Source: Gemmiger formicilis (GTDB lineage: Bacteria; Bacillota; Clostridia; Oscillospirales; Ruminococcaceae). Taken from it: 38,629 bases of DNA. Below, one piece after another: positions 16,207-22,893 of the stretch (positions are counted from its first letter, which is position 1; each line of letters starts with the position of its first letter). The notes below the pieces were generated by a model. The model was not told the origin of the DNA. It made no database searches and was given only the letters and a program-made list of their open reading frames with translations. The position numbers and the translations under genes were made by a program. The stretch spans positions 1 through 38,629 of the forward strand of contig NZ_JANGCG010000020.1 in the NCBI RefSeq assembly GCF_024462815.1, in the 5' to 3' direction.

Positions 16207-16234
16207 CTTGTACTTTCAAGAAAGGATGTTTTTT

Positions 16235-16645
16235 ATGGAATATTATGAGGCTCTGCAAAAGCTCATCAGCCACGATGATTTTACCAAATCACTGGGCTTT
16301 ACGGTGCATGAAATGGGTAAAGATTACGTCAGCCTGGAAGCTGGTGTGACTATGGAGCACTGCAACGGCTACGGTGCGCTGCACGGCGGCTACCTGATGG
16401 CTTTGGCCGACTGCGCCGCGGGCTATGCCGCCTTTACCGATGGGCGGTATTATGTGACCCAGAGCAACCATATGTCCTTTTTAAAAAATGTATCGAGTGG
16501 CAAAATTTTCATCAACGCCCGCGTCCTGAAGCGCGGCCGCTTGGTCAGCGTTGTGCGCGTAGAGATTTTCTCCGGCGAGGAGTGCCTGCTCTGCGAGGGC
16601 AGTTTCAACTGCTACTGCATCGAGCCGGGGGAGTCCGGGAAGTGA
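16235..16645 (+). CDS. PaaI-family hotdog thioesterase
   Basis: The 136-residue hotdog-fold protein has the PaaI signature HGGYLMALADCAAGYAA (H50, G51, G52, D59), with the conserved catalytic carboxylate and the HGG turn. Such enzymes hydrolyse acyl-CoA thioesters in the cytoplasm. The start at 16235 follows AGAAAGGA. It has its own promoter and leader (16093-16206) and lacks the LacI-type operators, so it may not belong to the same regulon. It could remove dead-end acyl-CoA. A weak terminator overlaps its stop codon. Confidence 0.88.
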   Translation: MEYYEALQKLISHDDFTKSLGFTVHEMGKDYVSLEAGVTMEHCNGYGALHGGYLMALADCAAGYAAFTDGRYYVTQSNHMSFLKNVSSGKIFINARVLKRGRLVSVVRVEIFSGEECLLCEGSFNCYCIEPGESGK

Positions 16646-16667
16646 ATCAGAACCGATTCACTTTTTC
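16641..16667 (+). terminator. Weak terminator overlapping the thioesterase stop
   Basis: AGTGAATC pairs with GATTCACT across 6 nt and is followed by TTTTTC; the TGA stop lies inside the left arm. Confidence 0.5.
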
Positions 16668-16848
16668 GAGTCAAGATTTTTGGATGAATCACAGGTGATT
16701 CACTCTGGGGATATACGAATTTGTATGGGCATCTGGGTTGGGTGCTATCGTTTTTTTGGGGGGGGTAGACATGTTTTGCTAGCATAGCGTTTGGATATCC
16801 ACAAACGCATTTCTGGGGTGTACCCCAGACCCCCTCGCTGTTCTTGCG

Positions 16849-16943
16849 TGACGATAGTGACGCTGATGACGCTCGTGACGCTGTTTTGGGGATATCCCTA
16901 TACCATATCCCAGATTCAGCGTCATTAGCGTCATCTGCGTCAT
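16849..16943. repeat. Iteron-like inverted block A
   Basis: Four TGACGnnnn units in perfect 9-bp phase (16849-16884) face three inverted nnGCGTCAT units in the same phase (16917-16943) across a 32-bp centre containing GGGATATCCC-like sequence. The two sides can form a long hairpin or bind a multimeric protein. Confidence 0.75.
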
Positions 16944-17022
16944 TCTGATTTTGTGTTTCTCGTAATATCACTATTTTTGTTTCGAGCAGTAGTAAACTGC
17001 AAGCGTCATTTCGCTATAAGTG

Positions 17023-17109
17023 TGACGGTGATGACGATGATGACGGTGTTCGTGGGATAGGGTAAAGGGGTATATCAAAAACATCGTCATCACCGTCAGC
17101 ATCGTCATT
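17023..17109. repeat. Iteron-like inverted block B
   Basis: Three TGACG(G/A)TGA-like units (17023-17049) face three inverted units ending CGTCA (17083-17109), all in 9-bp phase. The plan is the same as block A but with GGT/GAT instead of GCT variants; a single GCGTCAT unit lies between the blocks at 17003. Confidence 0.75.
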
Positions 17110-17326
17110 CTACAGGCAAGCCGTTTTAATCTGCGGCTTGCCTGTTTTATTTTGAGTAATGTGGCAGGGTTTTTGCCCCGTTGCCTGTTAAAATGGACTT
17201 AGATATTTTGTAAAAGTGCAAGGGTTTTTAGCACAATGGGTGATATGCTGGTTTTGAAGTGCATTCGGGCATTTAGTCAGATGCGAAATCTTTTAAATAT
17301 TTTTTCTTTGCGACATATTTGACCGT

Positions 17327-17346
17327 TTCTCAGCGGCTATATAGTA
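17327..17346 (+). repeat. 20-bp direct repeat, copy 1
   Basis: TTCTCAGCGGCTATATAGTA recurs at 17478-17497, 151 bp away. It ends in a -10-like TATAGT, but no -35 box has good spacing at both copies. Confidence 0.7.
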
Positions 17347-17477
17347 GAGGTGCTTTTTCAAAAATTTTGAGGACAGTTGCAAAAGTTGCGACTGCCGGTC
17401 TGGATGATATGATTTGGAATCTTTCAAAAAATTTGAACTTTTTCTAAACAGTTTAAAAAACCTCGTAATTTTCGCCG

Positions 17478-17497
17478 TTCTCAGCGGCTATATAGTA
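17478..17497 (+). repeat. 20-bp direct repeat, copy 2
   Basis: This identical copy of the 17327 repeat lies 37 bp upstream of the excisionase-like start. It could be an activator or repressor site controlling xis/int. Confidence 0.7.
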
Positions 17498-17534
17498 ACG
17501 ACCTTTTTATAAATTATTTACATAGGAGGAACCC

Positions 17535-17768
17535 ATGAACACGGAATTTCAAAATTTACCCAATGTTGTCAGCCCCAAGGAAGTGCAAACTTACTTCGGT
17601 ATCTCGCGCTCGACCACCTACCGCATATTTCACGACGCAACTTTCCCGGCGTTCCACATTGGAAACCGACTGCTGGTGCGGCGGGATGAGTTACTGGACT
17701 GGCTGGAACGGCAAAAGGTCAATAAAGCCCAAAACGAGAACCCGAAGATTGTCGGGTCTGATGAATAG
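17535..17768 (+). CDS. Excisionase-like HTH DNA-binding protein
   Basis: The 77-residue protein has a winged-helix/MerR-type HTH of the excisionase family: VVSPKEVQTYFGISRSTTYRIFHDATFPAFHIGNRLLVRRDELLDWLERQ. Such proteins bend DNA at the attachment site and direct excision. The ATG follows AGGAGG at ideal spacing. It is followed 53 bp later by the integrase, the usual xis-int order. Confidence 0.85.
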   Translation: MNTEFQNLPNVVSPKEVQTYFGISRSTTYRIFHDATFPAFHIGNRLLVRRDELLDWLERQKVNKAQNENPKIVGSDE

Positions 17769-17821
17769 CTTTGTGGTCGTACCTGTGGTAGTCTTTGTGT
17801 CACGAAAGGAGACGATGCACC

Positions 17822-19258
17822 GTGAAAGACACATCTAAAACATCCCTGCGCCGTGGGCACAACGAGGGCAACATTCGTCAGCGAACAGACGGACGGTGGG
17901 AGGTTCGACTGTCAGCCGGAATCGACTACAAGACCGGCAAACCTAGGCGTACATCCACCTGCTGTAACACGCGACAGGAAGCAATCGCCGTTTTACAGCA
18001 GCAAGCCCACGAAGTCCGCACACAGGGCTGGCGCGATCCGATGTCTGTGACCCTTGGCGGGTGGTACGAGTATTGGCTGGACACCTATATGAAGGACACC
18101 GTCAAGCAATCTACTTACGCCAGCTACCGCAGTTATCTCAACAAGCACTTTTGTGTACTGGGAAAGATTTTATTAAAGAAATTAGAGCCGCACATCTTGC
18201 AGGAGTTTTACAACTACAAATTCCGTGAGGAAGGATTATCCCCCAAGACCTTGCGCAACTACCACATGGCATTACACAAGTGCTTACAACAGGCCGTAAA
18301 GGAGCGCTTGTTAGTGTACAATCCCTGCGATGCCGTGACCTTGCCCAGCGGAGAAAAGCCCGAAATTGTAGTATTTACCAACGACCAGCAACGGGCGCTG
18401 GTGCAAGCCAGCTACCGCCATCGCTATGGGGTATTTATCCGGCTGGATTTGTGTACCGGATTACGCATGGGGGAATTGCTGGCGCTGAAGTGGGAGGACA
18501 TCGACTTTTCCACCGCGCAGCTTCATGTTCGCCGCACCATCAACCGCCTTGCCAAGTACGAAGCCCACGACGGCGAGAACAAAACTGAAATCGTATTCGG
18601 CACACCCAAAACGAAAAACTCCCGCCGCACGATTCCACTGACCCGCACAATGGCAGACGAGCTTGCCCGTTGGAAACAGCAGCAGGCACAAGACAAATTG
18701 CGGGCAGGGGATAAGTACACCGACGATGGCTTCATCGTTACCAACGAGTTCGGTCACTACTTTGAGCAGAAAACCTTCAAGGATCACTATGACCGCTTGT
18801 TGAAGGATGCCGACATCGGACACTTTACCTTCCACGCCCTGCGGCATACCTTCGCTACTCGCGCGCTGGAGCGCGGCATGGACTACAAGACCCTGTCAGC
18901 CATCCTTGGTCACTACTCGGTGGCGTTCACAATGGACACCTATGTCCACAGTATGGACGAACACAAACGGCGCGAAATGGACAAAATGAACGATATGTTC
19001 GGGATGCAGTACCGTATCTCTGTGGAGAACCAGCCGTATCCTGTGCTTTGCACACTCTCGGCAAGCGGCTGCACCGCCCATGTTCCTGACTTCCCCAAAG
19101 TTACCGCACAAGCGCCAACACTAGACGCTGCCCTGCTGGAAGTCAAGCAACAAATCCAAAAAGCCCTGCGCCAATACAAGAACCCGCCCATTCCCACCAA
19201 ACAGGAACAGATCGTCGTGCCAACCAACAGCGTGCTGGTACTCGTCAAAGCAGGTTGA
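17822..19258 (+). CDS. Tyrosine integrase with C-terminal HicB-like domain
   Basis: The product has 478 residues from the GTG at 17822, which has AAAGGAG 10 nt upstream. Domains in order are an N-terminal arm-binding domain ([17 protein letters not shown]), a SAM-like core-binding domain, and a catalytic domain with R ([12 protein letters not shown]), K ([13 protein letters not shown]), [15 protein letters not shown] and TYVHS. Tyrosine integrases normally end here. This one continues for about 84 residues: [20 protein letters not shown], then [20 protein letters not shown] and PPIP, the pattern of a HicB antitoxin-like fold. No HicA toxin gene is nearby. The tail may aid DNA binding or oligomerisation. 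The gene is next to the right junction and should act on the tRNA-fMet site. Confidence 0.88.
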   Translation: MKDTSKTSLRRGHNEGNIRQRTDGRWEVRLSAGIDYKTGKPRRTSTCCNTRQEAIAVLQQQAHEVRTQGWRDPMSVTLGGWYEYWLDTYMKDTVKQSTYASYRSYLNKHFCVLGKILLKKLEPHILQEFYNYKFREEGLSPKTLRNYHMALHKCLQQAVKERLLVYNPCDAVTLPSGEKPEIVVFTNDQQRALVQASYRHRYGVFIRLDLCTGLRMGELLALKWEDIDFSTAQLHVRRTINRLAKYEAHDGENKTEIVFGTPKTKNSRRTIPLTRTMADELARWKQQQAQDKLRAGDKYTDDGFIVTNEFGHYFEQKTFKDHYDRLLKDADIGHFTFHALRHTFATRALERGMDYKTLSAILGHYSVAFTMDTYVHSMDEHKRREMDKMNDMFGMQYRISVENQPYPVLCTLSASGCTAHVPDFPKVTAQAPTLDAALLEVKQQIQKALRQYKNPPIPTKQEQIVVPTNSVLVLVKAG

Positions 19259-19305
19259 CCGCTCCTATATTTACCTGCCAACTCCGCAAGATTTATCCAC
19301 AAAAA

Positions 19306-19342
19306 GCGCCCGGGCGGTTGAAAAGTTCAACCGTCCGGGCGC
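19306..19342 (+). terminator. Terminator after the element 1 integrase
   Basis: A 17-bp stem with one G-T pair (left arm GCGCCCGGGCGGTTGAA, loop AAG) is followed by AGTCGTTTT. Confidence 0.7.
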
Positions 19343-19355
19343 AGTCGTTTTCCCG

Positions 19356-19379
19356 TTTTGGGGTCATTTTGGGGTCAAA
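19356..19379. repeat. Candidate integrase arm-site pair, right end of element 1
   Basis: Two tandem TTTTGGGGTCA copies (11-bp period) lie 77 bp inside the right tRNA fragment. They match the pair at 172-196 with small changes. Confidence 0.55.
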
Positions 19380-19416
19380 GTTACCAGATTGTTACCACTT
19401 TTGCCATAATGTAGAA

Positions 19417-19453
19417 AAAAGCTCGTTGAAACTTGTCGTTTCAACGAGCTTTT
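19417..19453 (-). terminator. tRNA terminator carried at the right end of element 1
   Basis: A perfect 16-bp stem (AAAAGCTCGTTGAAAC and its complement, loop 5 nt) lies 2 bp from the tRNA 3' end, with a minus-strand T run. It would have terminated the tRNA transcript before element 2 inserted. Confidence 0.75.
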
Positions 19454-19456
19454 GTT

Positions 19457-19500
19457 GGTTGCGGAGACAGGACTTGAACCTGCGACATCCGGGTTATGAG
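19457..19500 (-). repeat. tRNA-fMet 3' fragment at the junction of elements 1 and 2
   Basis: It has 43 of 44 bases in common with 29503-29546; the difference is A at 19487. The preceding T at 19456 completes an encoded CCA end. It is both the right attachment site of element 1 and the left one of element 2, so the two elements sit in tandem. Confidence 0.88.
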
Positions 19501-19617
19501 TTCTATATTTTGCGTTTTGTATCATTTATTATCGTGCAATTTATTTCGGTAATTCGCATATTGTGTATCATTATCGTTTCGTGATGTGTTGTATCGTTGT
19601 TGCACTTCTCGCAAAGT

Positions 19618-19637
19618 TGTTGAACTTTTGTTGAACT
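19618..19637. repeat. Arm-type direct repeat, left end of element 2
   Basis: TGTTGAACTTTTGTTGAACT contains two TTGAACT units and is identical to 29411-29430 at the other end. It touches the integrase stop codon. Confidence 0.65.
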
Positions 19638-21078
19638 ACTTCCGATTATACACATCTTCCAAAATGTCAGCGCTGCGTTTTTTAGCTGCTTCAATTATAT
19701 GCGCATATATATCCTCAGTCGTACTTACCTGTGCGTGTCCCAGCGTTTTGGATATAGTCACCGGGTCAACATTCCGCCCAAACAATGCAGATGCCAGACT
19801 GTGGCGAAATGCGTGTGAGTGCAAATGCGGCAAGCCGTTTTTCTTTTCCACACGTTCCAACCAAGAAGCAACCGTTCCCGGATTTAACGGTTCGCCCTTT
19901 TCTGTTGCAAATACATATCCGTTATCTGCTCTATACCCATTAAGACGCTTAATCTCCTCTGTTTGCCATTGCTTATAAGTAACGAGCATATCAATAACGC
20001 TCTGCGGTAAATACAATAAACGAACGGAAGATTCGTTTTTCAGGGTATCAACATAAACGCCATCCTTATTATTATATAGGACATTTCGACGTAAACAAAC
20101 CTGTCGATTCTCAAAATCAATGTCCGTCCAATGTAATCCCAGAATTTCACCACGCCGCGCGCCTGTGTAAATGAGCATATACCCAAATACGCGCCAGCGT
20201 AGTTGTTCTTTGTCAAAAGCCTTTTTTATTTCTTCAATCTGTTCTGGCTGGTAAAAGTCTACTTCTTTTTTGTGGATTTTCGGTAAAATAGCTTTACTGG
20301 CTGCATTGTAGGGGACAAGCATTTCCTTTTCTGCCTGTGCAAGGATTGAAGAAATAAGACCATGATATTCATTGATTGTTTTTGCAGATAAATTCTTATT
20401 CTTTTCAATGATCTTGAAAAGTTGTTCTGTTTTATATCCCAAGACCATAGCTACAGCTTCGGCCTTATCTGCCTTAACCTCATTGCCGCGTAACATTAAC
20501 GATACTGTTGATGATGATATATTTGCACATTTTGCAATCAATTCACGCGAAATCCTTTTTCCCTCGGCCACAGCATCAATAATTTGTTGGTGCGCAGACA
20601 GACCTAACCGTTTTTCATCAACAACTTTAGTCAGTGCTGGCTTTGGCTTCGCTGTCCTATCCACATTACCTAGTTCCTGTAGTTTTCCATAAAAATTAGT
20701 AAGGTGCTGCGGACGCAAGTCCTTTAACTTGATTGCACCGATTTCTGGGTAGATTCTACGAGTTAAATCTCTATATCGAGCGAGTGTACTTTTCTTCAGT
20801 ACGCCCGCTCTTTCTTTTTCACGGAGAACATACTCCGCATAGTCACGGAAAGACTGCCTACTATCAGTGGCCTTTCCCTCTTTGCAGTCACGCTCATAGA
20901 TTGCAGCGAAAGCCTTTGCTTTTCTTTCAGCAGTTGACTCCGACCACGTCGGCTCAACTGCAAATGTTGTAACATATGGCTTTAGTTGTTTTCCGTTTTC
21001 ATCTCTCCCACGAAACACGCGAATGCTAAATGAGATGAGCTTTCCAGCTTTATTCCGTCTCGCTTGAATATTCGCCAT
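19636..21078 (-). CDS. Tyrosine integrase with an HTH domain inserted in the core-binding region
   Basis: The product has 480 residues. The N-terminal arm-binding domain (residues 1-67) and SAM-like domain are recognisable. The catalytic domain has R (YTGARRGEILGL), K (TLKNESSVRLLYL), HAFRHSLASAL, LGH and Y (TTEDIYAHI). Between the helices of the SAM-like domain, residues about 137-227, is an extra segment. It contains a Cro/LacI-like helix-turn-helix: ISRELIAKCANISSSTVSLM, then LRG, then ADKAEAVAMVLGYKTEQLF. I recall similar inserts in some clostridial integrases. The ATG at 21078 is preferred because AGGAGG is 9 nt upstream; an ATG 9 bp earlier abuts it. It overlaps the repressor gene by 29 bp, so the two are cotranscribed. 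Confidence 0.9.
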   Translation of the reverse strand: MANIQARRNKAGKLISFSIRVFRGRDENGKQLKPYVTTFAVEPTWSESTAERKAKAFAAIYERDCKEGKATDSRQSFRDYAEYVLREKERAGVLKKSTLARYRDLTRRIYPEIGAIKLKDLRPQHLTNFYGKLQELGNVDRTAKPKPALTKVVDEKRLGLSAHQQIIDAVAEGKRISRELIAKCANISSSTVSLMLRGNEVKADKAEAVAMVLGYKTEQLFKIIEKNKNLSAKTINEYHGLISSILAQAEKEMLVPYNAASKAILPKIHKKEVDFYQPEQIEEIKKAFDKEQLRWRVFGYMLIYTGARRGEILGLHWTDIDFENRQVCLRRNVLYNNKDGVYVDTLKNESSVRLLYLPQSVIDMLVTYKQWQTEEIKRLNGYRADNGYVFATEKGEPLNPGTVASWLERVEKKNGLPHLHSHAFRHSLASALFGRNVDPVTISKTLGHAQVSTTEDIYAHIIEAAKKRSADILEDVYNRK

Positions 21079-21808
21079 CTTGCGCATCCTCCTGTTCGTC
21101 TATTGATATTTTCGGTGGATGGAGAAATTCTTCGCACCTATATATCATTTCTCTGTTCAAACAATTTTGTATTTTATCTGCAAATTCTCTCTTCGCCACT
21201 TTTTCCCCAACAGTTTTTACAATCTCTGTTATGGTGTTAGTTATAGAAAAAAGCGTTAGCGTTTCCCCATTTGCTATTTTTCTTGAACCTAAATCTCGGT
21301 GCTTATCCCAAAACATACGGTGAAAAAAATTCTGCCTTTCCTCTGTTTCATCTTTGAGTTTTGGGATTATTTCTTCTTCCATATACGTGTTTATGTATTT
21401 CCTACTGATGTCTCGCTCTCTATTTTTTACATATGATATAAAATGTCGGAGCAGTTCCCTAAACAAGTCATGACATACAATTTCTTCAAATACAATTCTT
21501 TCGCGCCCATTCAGACGGCTTATGTTTATCAATGCTTCATCTGCCAAACCTGTAAATTTGCTTGCCGCTTGGATATTTTTCTCATATTGTTTACAGTTTG
21601 AAATTCCAAGCAAATAGTCAACCGATACGTCAAAATACTTTGCAATGTTTGCAAGCGGGACTAATTTAGGCTCGGCATCACAGCTAAGATACTTCGAGAT
21701 GGAACTTTCTGCAATTTGTGTTTCCGCTGCAAGTTGTTTTTGGCTTATGCCCTTTTCTTCAATTAGATTTCGCAATCTTTCTGCAAAAATTTCTTTGCTA
21801 TCTCTCAT
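21050..21808 (-). CDS. Phage-type XRE-family repressor
   Basis: The protein has 252 residues. Residues 8-68 form a Cro/C1 helix-turn-helix (LRNLIEEKGISQKQLAAETQIAESSISKYLS, then LANIAKYFDVSVDYLLG). The rest is helical and charged, with no LexA-type protease motif, so it is probably not cleaved by the SOS route. It starts a minus-strand unit with the integrase and faces the rep/ftsK unit across a 207-bp control region, the usual layout for lysogeny control of an integrated element. It likely represses the plus-strand operon and itself. Confidence 0.88.
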   Translation of the reverse strand: MRDSKEIFAERLRNLIEEKGISQKQLAAETQIAESSISKYLSCDAEPKLVPLANIAKYFDVSVDYLLGISNCKQYEKNIQAASKFTGLADEALINISRLNGRERIVFEEIVCHDLFRELLRHFISYVKNRERDISRKYINTYMEEEIIPKLKDETEERQNFFHRMFWDKHRDLGSRKIANGETLTLFSITNTITEIVKTVGEKVAKREFADKIQNCLNREMIYRCEEFLHPPKISIDEQEDAQDGEYSSETE

Positions 21809-21832
21809 ACTTTTTCTTCACGCCCCTTATTG

Positions 21833-21852
21833 AAATTTCCGATTAGAAATTT
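21833..21852. promoter_or_regulatory. Candidate repressor operator in the divergent control region
   Basis: AAATTTC/GAAATTT arms with a 6-bp spacer lie 25 bp upstream of the repressor start. The rest of the divergent region (to 22015) is AT-rich and holds a TATAAT at 21918-21923 with no good -35 box. Confidence 0.4.
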
Positions 21853-22015
21853 TTCATTCAAATATTTCAAAATCCGTAACATCGGAAAACCCCCTTTTAT
21901 CGTGATTTTTCTTGTAGTATAATATAGTCAAAGAGGATTCCTAAAAGAAATCTTCTCGTCTTGCATTTCCTATTATAAATATTCCTTGTGGATATGTCAA
22001 CAGAGAGGTTCACTT

Positions 22016-22219
22016 ATGAACTCACCACCTCGCATGATGTCGATACGCAGCGTTGCGGCCACTGGCCTTTTGCCAGAACACGCTCTCCGGGTTATGGAGA
22101 AGCAAGGCAGACTTCCGGCGCTGTACATCGGCAAAAAATGCCTAATCAATTATGATGCGCTTGTTGCGCAACTTAATGAACTAGGCAATTCCAACTCCGG
22201 TATCAGTGGCACGGCATAA
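22016..22219 (+). CDS. Small excisionase-like DNA-binding protein
   Basis: The 67-residue protein has MMSIRSVAATGLLPEHALRVMEKQGRLPALYIGKKCLINYDALVAQL, a helix-turn-wing pattern typical of excisionase/HTH_17 proteins, including the GKK..INYDAL wing. The start at 22016 follows GAGAGG; an earlier in-frame ATG lacks a site. It is first in the plus-strand unit of element 2. It probably assists excision by the integrase at 19636, though it is far from it and on the opposite strand. Confidence 0.7.
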   Translation: MNSPPRMMSIRSVAATGLLPEHALRVMEKQGRLPALYIGKKCLINYDALVAQLNELGNSNSGISGTA

Positions 22220-22275
22220 GCCGTCCACTTTTACATACATCTTTCAATTCTTTTCATTAAAAAGGAGATACCTCT

Positions 22276-22623
22276 ATGAAACTCACTAATTCTTCCGTCA
22301 AACTCGTTTCCGTTTCCCCCGCAACGCTCGGTGAGCGCCTGCGCCTGTGCGGTGTCCGTCCGTATTATGAGTACAACAACGGCAATCGCACCGACACCAT
22401 CTTGGGCTACACCTACACCGTCACCTGCTCTGGTTTCTTTGGCGAACGCTTGGATGTCAAAATCCCCGGAAAGCAGCTGCTCGGTGAAGAGGCCTACGAC
22501 CACCTCGCCAAGTTCACGAACCTTAAACTGGGTATCTATCCCACCTACGTTAAGGGGCAGCGTGGCATTGATGCCATCAATCTTAAGGCATCTGCAGATG
22601 GTGTAACCGTTATCAACGGTTAA
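22276..22623 (+). CDS. Small conserved-type protein of the element (function unknown)
   Basis: I do not recognise this 115-residue protein with certainty. It is beta-rich (VKLVSVSP, ILGYTYTVTCSGFFGERLDVKIPG, LKLGIYPTYVKG, INLKASADGVTVI), acidic/basic balanced, and has no membrane segment or cysteine cluster. Size, beta-rich pattern and location just upstream of rep resemble single-strand DNA-binding or DUF961-like accessory proteins of integrative elements. A strong AAGGAG precedes the start. A terminator follows, separating it from rep. Confidence 0.65.
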   Translation: MKLTNSSVKLVSVSPATLGERLRLCGVRPYYEYNNGNRTDTILGYTYTVTCSGFFGERLDVKIPGKQLLGEEAYDHLAKFTNLKLGIYPTYVKGQRGIDAINLKASADGVTVING

Positions 22624-22629
22624 GCGCCA

Positions 22630-22687
22630 AGCGGCGGCAGGAGGGGGATGCCACAAAGCATCTCACGCCAGCCGTCGCTACTTTTTT
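22630..22687 (+). terminator. Terminator after the 115-residue gene
   Basis: AGCGGCGGC pairs with GCCGTCGCT (one G-T pair) around an internal GATGC/GCATC stem and is followed by ACTTTTTT. A second GC hairpin CGCCCCG/CGGGGCG lies at 22698-22716. Confidence 0.6.
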
Positions 22688-22732
22688 CCCTTTGGGTCGC
22701 CCCGCCATGCGGGGCGATCATGAATTGTTTGT

Positions 22733-22869
22733 TATGTGGTAGGCTTGCTTACCACTATAACATAAACTACATAACCCCCCAAAAAGCCTACCGTTATAGT
22801 ATTTGAGCCAATCAGGGGGCTTGTCCTGATTGGCTCCTTGACAGGTCTGTATGTGGTAGATATGTGGTA
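22733..22869. other. Candidate replication origin of element 2
   Basis: Three TATGTGGTA iterons lie at 22733, 22850 and 22861. A perfect 12-bp stem GAGCCAATCAGG/CCTGATTGGCTC with an 8-nt loop spans 22805-22836. TAGTATTTG at 22797 resembles the TAGTATTAC nick site of CRESS-DNA replicons. The site is directly upstream of rep, where HUH-type origins commonly lie. Confidence 0.5.
22838..22866 (+). promoter_or_regulatory. Promoter of rep, overlapped by iterons
   Basis: TTGACA (22838-22843), a 17-bp spacer and a weak -10 TATGTG (22861-22866). Two iterons cover the spacer and the -10, suggesting autoregulation by Rep. Confidence 0.5.
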
Positions 22870-22893
22870 ATCAAAAGGAAGTGATAAAAACAA

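Larger units (their letters stand above)
16668..17534. other. Long non-coding region with phased inverted repeats
   Basis: About 870 bp without a credible gene. It contains an 8-bp palindrome TGAATCAC/GTGATTCA (16685-16702), two blocks of 9-bp phased TGACG repeats in inverted orientation (16849-16943 and 17023-17109), and two copies of a 20-bp direct repeat (17327 and 17478). From about 17160 to the excisionase gene it is AT-rich. It looks like control or origin DNA of a mobile element whose replication gene is missing. Confidence 0.65.
1..19500. mobile_element. Putative 19.4-kb integrative island carrying the catabolic cluster (element 1)
   Basis: Two 44-bp copies of the 3' half of the initiator tRNA (1-44 and 19457-19500, one mismatch) bracket the region. 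A tyrosine integrase and an excisionase-like gene lie at the right end. A doubled TTTTGGGG-type motif occurs inside both ends (172-196 and 19356-19379), as expected for integrase arm sites. No mobilisation or replication gene is recognisable, so it would depend on a helper or is degraded. The cargo resembles the core genome in base composition, so a donor of similar composition, or capture of chromosomal DNA, is implied. The alternative is that the left repeat belongs to a different, lost element; the window starts exactly there and cannot settle it. Confidence 0.55.

Noticed and set aside
16849..17109. CRISPR array
   Set aside because: The repeats are 9 bp with no spacers and are arranged as inverted blocks; no cas genes are present.
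17319..17345. Promoter TTGACC/TATAGT at the first 20-bp repeat
   Set aside because: The spacing is only 15 bp, and the second repeat copy has no matching -35 box.
19457..19500. A second functional tRNA
   Set aside because: The 5' half from the acceptor to the anticodon stem is absent; only the attachment-site fragment remains.
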